The notes under the pieces are model-generated. The model did no database searches and was not told the DNA's origin. It saw only the letters and a list, made by a program, of their open reading frames with translations. The position numbers were made by a program, and so were the translations under genes. From positions 4,528,784 through 4,592,783 of the forward strand of contig NC_079210.1 in NCBI RefSeq assembly GCF_026745355.1: a stretch of 64,000 nt of DNA, read 5' to 3'. This document shows, piece after piece, positions 56,964 through 64,000 of the stretch (its first letter is position 1; every line of letters starts with the position of its first letter). This DNA is from Beta vulgaris subsp. vulgaris (Eukaryota > Streptophyta > Magnoliopsida > Caryophyllales > Amaranthaceae).

Positions 56964-59900
56964 ATGGAGGCTTGTAAACCGGAGGAGCAAGAGGCATTAT
57001 CAAGAAATGATGAAGCGAATGATAATGGGCAAAAATGCTTTGACAACAAGAAGAAAGGAGGATGGATCACCTTCCCGTTCATCACTGGTATTCAGCTCTC
57101 TCGTTCACTGATTAAGATTTTAGCAATTTCAGCTTTCGCCTATTATCATATGTTTGTAACTAGCTATTTAATGCTCTTTTTTTTTTTGGGTACTACTGTA
57201 GCTACTTTCTGCAATTATTATCAAGTTTATATTTGAGCCGAGTGTCATGCAAGGAATGATGAACCTCTACCTGTTAGATTAGATGCATCTAACATAACGT
57301 CTATAGTGTTTGTAGACATATAGTGTCTGTTTATGATTGTATTTTGTTGGTAAAAAAGGATTTATAAACGCAAAAACTACACACAAACAATAATACACTA
57401 TCTTATTATAGGTTTTATAATTTCTTAGTTTCCTTCTGAGTTTGACACTTACTCTAACAATCTAAGTACTGTACGTCTAACATGTATGTATCAGTATTAT
57501 GTACTTTTCACCGTTTTATTTACTTATAATCTTGAATTTGGCATAAGAAGTTGGGAGAGGAGAGAGTTGGGTAGAGATTTTTAAAAAATCCACATGTATG
57601 TGGTAGGGAAGAAAAAGAGGTGTGGATCTAATATTATTTGTTTACATACCTTTAAACTCTCCTCTGGTGTGCGACGTAGCCCAATGAAGTTTATCAATTA
57701 TCTATCATATTGGGGTAACTATTTGTTCAAAATAAGTCACTTTTATTTATATAAAAGTGACTAACTAAGGTTAAAAGTTACCTTTGTTTTTAAGTAAACC
57801 TTATTGACTGAGAAAGTATTTTGACAAAAAAAATGACCTATTTTGACTTAAAGCGAATTGGTCTAGCAATAAATTTATCATGCATACAATCACAATATCA
57901 ATTGAGTTCATATATATGTGGTTAAACTCTCGTACAAGTAATCCATTTATGTATTAGAAAGCACCAGAATCTTTTGACTAGATATTTGTTTAAATCTTTA
58001 CTTAACCCGATAAAATCGCTAGATGCTTGATGTTTCAACTCCTATATGTTCCATCATCTCATACTAGATAGTACTTGGAATCAATTAACAAATAACAACC
58101 CAAGTTGCATTCCTCTATTATATAGTATTATTTCTTTCATTAAAGCCTTAATTTTTCTTTAAATCTTAATTAGCATGGTACATTTAAAATTGCATATTAT
58201 TATACAGGGACTGTCATGGGATTATCATTAGCTACAAGTGGTTGGACTGCCAACATGGTTGTGTATGCAATAGAGCAGTACAACATGAAGGAGATTACTG
58301 CTGCAAAGTTATATAATATATCCATGGGTGGTATGACCTTTGTCAACATCCTCGCAGCAGTCTTTGCAGACTCCTTGTTTGGATCGCTCTCCATCTTCAC
58401 TGTTGCATCTTTTGTTTCTCTACTTGTAAGTAGATTCTTTTTTCTTTGCCTTCCAAAAATTAGTTGTGTTTTGCTACATCTACTAGACGACTACCAAATT
58501 AGCCGTGCTGTTTATGGGTATAGGACTATATCATATGATTTAGGAATGTTATACTATTATATAAAAAACTTGTATTCTATGTGTTGTTTCCCTAAATAAT
58601 TCCACGTTTGCTCCTAATTTTCTGATAAACCCGAACTTTTAAAATTTCATCAAACTTCACGATTTTGGAAATGGAAATCATCGTAGTTTCACCAATATTA
58701 ATTCATCAATCGTGAAGGAATTGATATTGGTAAAGAATGCATGCTCAGAAGAGAGAAAGAAAAATTATAGGATTCTACTTAAGGGTGCATGCTTCTACGT
58801 TAATGAGTAACTATACCACAATAGTGTCCAATGGTCTTATTTAAAAACCAAAACACAATTGTTGCAACTAAATTCGACGGAAGGATCGGAGTAGTACATA
58901 TGTTTTTAATATATAAAGTAGTAATTTGTATGTGAAACAGTCGATATAGTAATCGTTCTTATACTCAAAAAAAATCTCGGGGGATATATTGAAATGACAT
59001 GTAATTTAAGATTATATTCTTCCAATAACCAATTTGTATACTATTCTTGATTTCTTCCAGGGTGTTATCTTGTTTACACTTTCAGCTACAATTTCTTCCT
59101 TAAGGCCCCTTCCATGCACCACAAGCAGCTTCATAAAATGCAAGCTCCCAACAAACCAACAACAATGCTTTATCTATGTCACCATAGCCTTAGCTGCAAC
59201 TGGAGCTGGAGGTACAAATTTTCTACTAGGAACAATAGGCGCAGACCAATTTCCTAAGTCTTCCGAACAACAACGAATTTTCTTTAACTGGTTCCTTATT
59301 GCTAATCAACTCGGCAAAGTGATAGGTTACACAGTCATTGTGTACTTGCAAAATAATGTGAGTTGGGGACTCGGTTATGGCATTGGTGTCGCAGCTAATG
59401 CAGTAGCCATAGTTGTCTTCTTGTGTGGCTCGTGTTTCTACAAGCGTGTAATGCCACGAGGAGGGAGCCCTTTCACCAGCATCGCTCGTGTGTTCGTAGC
59501 ATCTCTTAGAAAGATGAACAAAATCGTAGCTGAAAACTATGACAGGAATTGTTATTTTTATGGAATCTCATCGTCAGACGTTATCAATCATCAAGCCCCA
59601 AGCAATACCCTCAGGTAAATTAAATTAAGTTGTTGAAATTTGTATTTTCTCATGCTCAGTTTAATTATATTTCCAACGAAAATTTTGAGCATCCTTATGA
59701 TTCTTTGAATTGTTCAATGTAGATTTCTTAATCGAGCAGCTCTAAAAACAATGCATAAACATGAAGATGCAAACAATAGCCAAAAATGCACGAAATCGTG
59801 GAGCCTATGTACTGTAGAGGAAGTGGAAGACCTCAAAAGATTGATAAAAGTTTTGCCAATATTGTCAGCTGGAATAGTTTCTAGCATCATCTTCACAATT

Positions 59901-60572
59901 AGTTCAAGTCTAGTCGTGCTCCAGGCTTTAGTCATGGATAGAAGCATGGGACCTCATTTCAAAATTCCAGCAGGAAGTATGTCCATCTTTATCCTTATAA
60001 CAACTTGCATCGGAATTTCTTTCCTTGATCGCGTCATATATCCACTATTACAAAAGATAGCTAATAAATCTCTTACGCCTCTCCAATGCATTGGTGTCGG
60101 ATACTTTCTCAATGTGCTAAGCGCAGTTGCTTTCGCCTTAGTCGAAATGAAACGGCTTAATGTAGTCAAGAGTGATCACCATATGCTGGAACAACCTCAT
60201 GCAGTATCTCCTATGTCAGTATTTTGGCTTGTCTTCCCGCTTGCGTTATTGGGTTTTAGCGCGGCGTTTGATTTTTCGTCCTTGATGAGATTCTATTACC
60301 AGGAACTTCCGGCTTCTCTTAGCAATACTGCAGTTGCTATAACTAGTTTGCAATTTGCACTTGGAAGCTATTTTGGTGCTGTTGTTCTAAGTGTGGTTCA
60401 ACATACTACTTCATGGCTACCAGATGATATTAACCATGGTAATATAGATTACCTATATTGGATGCTCAGCATCTTAGGGCTAGTAAGTTTTATTTATTAT
60501 CTTGTATGTGCCATGTTTTACAAGTACAATAGCTACGACAGTAATAGTGCTTCATTGATAGAGGATTGCTAG
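56964..60572 (+). CDS. NRT1/PTR family (NPF2/NAXT-like) transporter
   Basis: Predicted 585-aa multi-pass membrane transporter. Exons: 56964-57087, 58208-58425, 59061-59626 and 59723-60572, total 1758 bp in frame with GT-AG sites. The start is ATG in AAAAATGG context. Residues 1-33 are a hydrophilic acidic then lysine-rich tail, followed by GGWITFPFITG, which opens transmembrane segment 1. Family motifs include GGTNFLLGTIGADQFPKS, FFNWFLIANQLGKVIGYTVI, NVSWGLGYGIGV, and LQCIGVGYFLNVLSAVAF in the C-terminal half. The ExxER proton-coupling motif usual in helix 1 is not present (helix 1 reads GLSLATSGWTANMVVYAIEQ), as in the NAXT clade, where Arabidopsis members move nitrate or chloride out of cells. 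Substrate here is unknown. Length is normal for the family. It is the intact partner of the gene at 7965-12077. Confidence 0.92.
57088..58207 (+). other. Intron 1 of the intact NPF gene
   Basis: 1.1-kb AT-rich intron. I see no inserted element and no strong similarity to the LINE-filled sequence upstream of exon 2 in the other copy. Confidence 0.7.
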
Positions 60573-61121
60573 CTAAAATCATACAATTGTAATTTTAATA
60601 ATAGCTTTCATGTTGTTTGGATTTTGAACTTTGATGTTGTTAAAACATTCCTTCCGTTATTTTTCGGTTATCCTGTCTACTATTCGTGTGATCGTATTAG
60701 CTTATTAAGCTATTTCTCTCTTAAAACGGCTACTTGACTAGCTTATGGTATCCATTCTTTGTCTTCCATTCCATGGCCTTTCCATTGGATCAAGAAAATT
60801 GATATTGTACCTAAAGTTCAATTATCTTGAAGAACAAATTTAGCCCATCGAGAAATAATTACCAATTACAGTATTTGTCCTCTTTGTCATTATGATAATA
60901 TAATGAGATGTCGACAATGTGTTTGGTTGGGAAAAGTTGGATAGAAAAGAAACGAAATTAAAAGAAAAATAGACTTTCTTAACCTCGGTAAAAAAATTAT
61001 AAGAGATCAAATTGGAAAGGAAGGTAAGAGAGAGTAAAGAAAATCTAATAGATATTCCTTTCCCTTTCCTCCCAAAATTGGAGGAACTAGAAGGAAAGAG
61101 ATAATCAAAACTTGACAAAAT
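60573..61121. other. 3' flank of NPF gene, no gene seen
   Basis: The first ~70 bp match the 3' flank of the other NPF copy. After this come AT-rich sequence and a purine-rich block (60920-61110) with only chance ORFs. Confidence 0.5.
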
Positions 61122-61826
61122 AATGGCCAATCCAGCTTGGCAGAATATGTATAGCATAGCAGCAGTTTCATTTCAACCTGAAGGAGAATTTGTCATTCAC
61201 CTGCAGTCTTGGTTGTCCATGAAGAGCATAGGGAAGGTAAAAGACCTTTTAAATACTTTACAATGTGGAGAACATCACCATTGTTTGAAGATATAGTGAA
61301 AACAGCCTGGCAGGTAGATGTACAAGGAACAAAGATGTATAGGTTGTTACATAAATTGGAAGTTGTCAAGATGGCTTTGAGAGAACTCAACAAGCAGGGT
61401 TTCTCTGAAATTCAGCAGGCTTCAGAGTTGCAAGCTCATCATAAGATGCTTGTTGCTCAGGAATTGATGCATGCTCATCCTGATAACACTCAATATGCAG
61501 CACAGGAAACTGCAGCAGTCAAGGAATATCACAAGATACATCAAGCTTATATGGAGTTTCTAGCACAGATATCCAAAGCAGCTTGGATTCAACATGCTGA
61601 TGAGAATACTCAGTTATTTCATCAAAGCATAAAACAAAGAAGACTCCAGGATCAAGTGTATTGTATTCATGATGAAGCTGGTAATTGGCAGGATACCCCT
61701 GATACAGTTGCACAAGCTATTTTGAGCTATTATGAGAAGCTACTGGGTACAAATGTAGCTAGAAGGAAGACAGTGATACAACAACTGGTACAAGAAGGCC
61801 CTCTCATCACAAAAGCACACAAAATC
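61122..61826 (+). pseudogene. LINE E ORF2 linker fragment
   Basis: Fragment between the endonuclease and reverse transcriptase of a LINE A-type ORF2. It has KMALRELNKQGFSEIQQ, AAWIQHADENTQLFHQSIK (compare LINE A ADWIRAGDENTALFHQSIK) and YYEKLLGTNVARR. The frame is open from about 61209 to the insertion point at 61826, where a copia LTR begins, so its 3' part lies beyond the window or is lost. The 5' end near 61122 is also truncated. Confidence 0.75.
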
Positions 61827-62952
61827 TGTTGTATTCACTATTTTGATGATGACAAATATTTATCTTTGATTAATTTATTTATTTTATTTCGTGTTATTAG
61901 ATTTATTTATTTTATCTTATCTTATAATCTAGGTTTGCTATTTTATCTTAGGTTTATTACTTTATATCAAAAATATCATGTTTAATAACTTATGGAGAAT
62001 TGATTAGGAGTTTAATCAAAAATTAAGTTATTAACTTTATTTGTGTTTGTGACCAATAAATAATATTATGGACTTAATTTGTGAAAATATTAGAAACCAT
62101 AATGTTCTTGGAAGCTAGTACGTGTATACGCAGGAAATGAAAATGCTAATTGATGAACAGCTTTCTGAGGCGCTAACTTCCAGCACCTAAAAAGGAGGGT
62201 TGCTGAAATAGTTCCTAGATTTTCGGAACTACAACAACCCACAACTGCCCATCTAATTCTAAGGCGTGTGATCGTGGCTGAAGATTCGGAACCACAACAG
62301 CACAACTTCAAACTGATCCTCCAACGGCTACAAAGTGGATGAGTGAGGCTGAAATTTAGCACCCACTATGTTTGTGTAGAAGATCATGGGGAAATCTGTT
62401 ATCTACAAAAAGTTGTGTGTAACGAACAAAATAGTTAGGCTTTCAGAATTTTATTGTAATATTTTATGTGAAAGTATTTTCGGTTTCATCTCTTCTTTCA
62501 TTATTATTCACTGTATTAGAGATTGGGTTGTGTGACACAAAATCTGTAATCATTTCGAGAGAAAAAGAGAAAGAGAAAGAAAAGAGAGAAAAAGAAAGAC
62601 TTCGAGTGAAGTCAAGAGAGAAAGTCACTTGTTCAGGGGGAACAAGGTGACAGGAACAAGTTCCTAGAGGAACAGAGAAGGTCCAAGATTAGGTTGTACA
62701 GAAGAGAGTTTTTTGGCCTAACTATATTAAAGAGAATTGAGTCAAAATCCCTTGTGGTCAAGGTTTTTCTTCCTATTAGGCCTAGGAAGTTTTCCCTGTA
62801 AAAATTCTCGTGTTCTTATTTCTTTCAAGTTATGTACTTATCTCTTTCTTAGTTAAAGATTGTTTTATTTTCCCAAAAAGTAAGAAAATCTCCCGAACTA
62901 CAATTCATCCCCCCCCCCTTGTAGTTGCTCAAGTGTTTGTACTCGACTAACA
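61827..62952 (+). mobile_element. SIRE/Maximus-like copia 5' LTR
   Basis: 1,126 bp, starts TGTTGTATTCACTATTTTGA and ends CGACTAACA (TGTT...AACA). It is directly followed by a primer-binding site. The TTTTGATGATGACAAA near the start is typical of SIRE-type LTRs. It contains a GA-rich leader (62555-62630) and a C10 run (62909-62918). Confidence 0.75.
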
Positions 62953-62954
62953 AT

Positions 62955-62966
62955 TGGTATCAGAGC
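62955..62966 (+). other. Primer-binding site of the SIRE-like element
   Basis: TGGTATCAGAGC, complementary to the 3' end of initiator Met-tRNA, two bases after the LTR. Confidence 0.85.
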
Positions 62967-63002
62967 GCGGTTCCTCCAAAATCAGTTAACACTGAGGAGC
63001 TA

Positions 63003-64000
63003 TACTACAAAAATAAATCAATTTAGCAGCAGTAAAAAAATTGTTGGTATTCATGAGAAATTTGTTGCTAACTCGCATTAGCAACAAATTGGAAACAAAA
63101 AATAGTTGTTGCTAAAAGGCTTGTTTCCATATGATTTTAGCTACAAAATCTGAAACATTTTCGTCGCCACATAGCATCCTCTGAAATATTGTTGTCATGT
63201 TGGTTTCTATATTTGGCGAATTTGTTGACAACTCTAGTAACGAGTTATAAATGATTGTTGCGACTTATCACAACAAATTATTAATGTTTTGTTGCTAGAC
63301 ATTAGTAACAAATTATTGATATTGATTGCTAAAAATAGAAACAAACTTTTGATTGTTATAGAGTTACACTTTGACTAATGCACTCTTCATACAATGTGGG
63401 TTAACCTTATATTTTTTGTTATTGGTTTGATGATTTGATAAATACATTTATGCAAATCAATAAATAGAAGGAGAGTCAGTCCACTTACAATTCTGAATGA
63501 TATTTGCATACTGATACTAATAGAAATTGATAATGGTGTATGAAATTTCTTGATATATAAAGTGGTAGTTTGGCTAATCTTTTTTCGATGTGGGACACAT
63601 TTTTAGGAAAAACTGATATTATTTCAGCAACAAATAATAAAATATATTGCTTCCAACGATAATAAATCAAATATCTATTTCCATATTTGTTTCTAAATAG
63701 CAACATAATGAAAATATGATGTCATCTATCAACAAATCATAAAATTAATTGTTTCTAATGTGATCAACGAATGAAATATTGGTTTTGGCAATTTGTTGCT
63801 AAATGGCAACAAATTGGAAATATGATGCCATCTAGTAACAATTAGTAAAATTAATTGTTCCTAATGTCAAGAGAGCGACAATTGGTTGTCGTAATTTGTT
63901 GCTAAATGACAACAAATTAAATCGCAAATATGATGCCATCTAACAACAAATAGTAAAATTAATTGTTTTTAATGGCAACAAACCAAATATTTATTGTCGT
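63003..64000 (+). mobile_element. Left end of a CACTA-type element (cut by window edge)
   Basis: Starts near TACTACAAAAAT (63003), one base off the usual CACTACAAAAA end. It is followed by about 1 kb of dense subterminal repeats in both orientations (AATTTGTTGCTAA, TTAGCAACAAATT, ATGATGCCATCTA). It begins only ~40 bp after the SIRE primer site, so it interrupts that retroelement's leader. No ORF is seen and the right end is outside the window. Confidence 0.6.

Overview
The window is plant nuclear DNA, most likely from a eudicot. It is AT-rich, with GT-AG introns, NRT1/PTR transporter genes and plant-type L1 LINEs, Ty3/gypsy and Ty1/copia elements, Mutator-like and CACTA transposons and a tRNA-derived SINE. 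I cannot name the species. I see no rRNA or tRNA gene and no bacterial-style feature.

Only one gene looks intact: a four-exon NRT1/PTR (NPF) transporter at 56964-60572, predicted at 585 aa and closest to the NAXT/NPF2 type. A second, same-strand copy at 7965-12077 keeps exons 2-4. Its exon 1 is not in the window, and exon 4 is split by a 733-bp retroelement with a 5-bp target duplication.

Layout: 1-7445 is a tandem duplication of a LINE 5' half plus SINE, reverse strand, with a patchwork junction. 7965-12077 is the broken NPF copy, with a Mutator-type MITE and a SINE-like repeat in intron 2. 12447-30358 looks like one very large Mutator-like element. Its FAR1/MULE transposase lies on the minus strand next to the right end and carries six nonsense codons, all of the C-to-T/G-to-A class. 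The interval also holds a GRF zinc-finger gene, a ubiquitin-like ORF, an XRCC3-like fragment, two small ORFs and a decayed multi-exon gene, plus a nested CACTA element and a TA-flanked MITE. 31146-32263 is a fold-back element.

32264-53535 is a gypsy element with two ~1.07-kb LTRs and only ~0.5 kb of interior. Its 5' LTR holds an unclassified insertion that itself holds LINE A. Its 3' LTR holds LINE D, which holds LINE B, which holds a solo LTR, which holds LINE C: five nested levels, most supported by target duplications and two by restored reading frames. 53536-54955 is a decayed copia fragment with one LTR. The right end (61120-64000) has a LINE fragment cut by a SIRE-like copia LTR, then the start of another CACTA-type element.

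The picture is an old transporter duplication whose intergenic space has become a transposon nest. The parts most worth follow-up are the multi-gene Mutator-like element and the nest, which gives a readable relative chronology.
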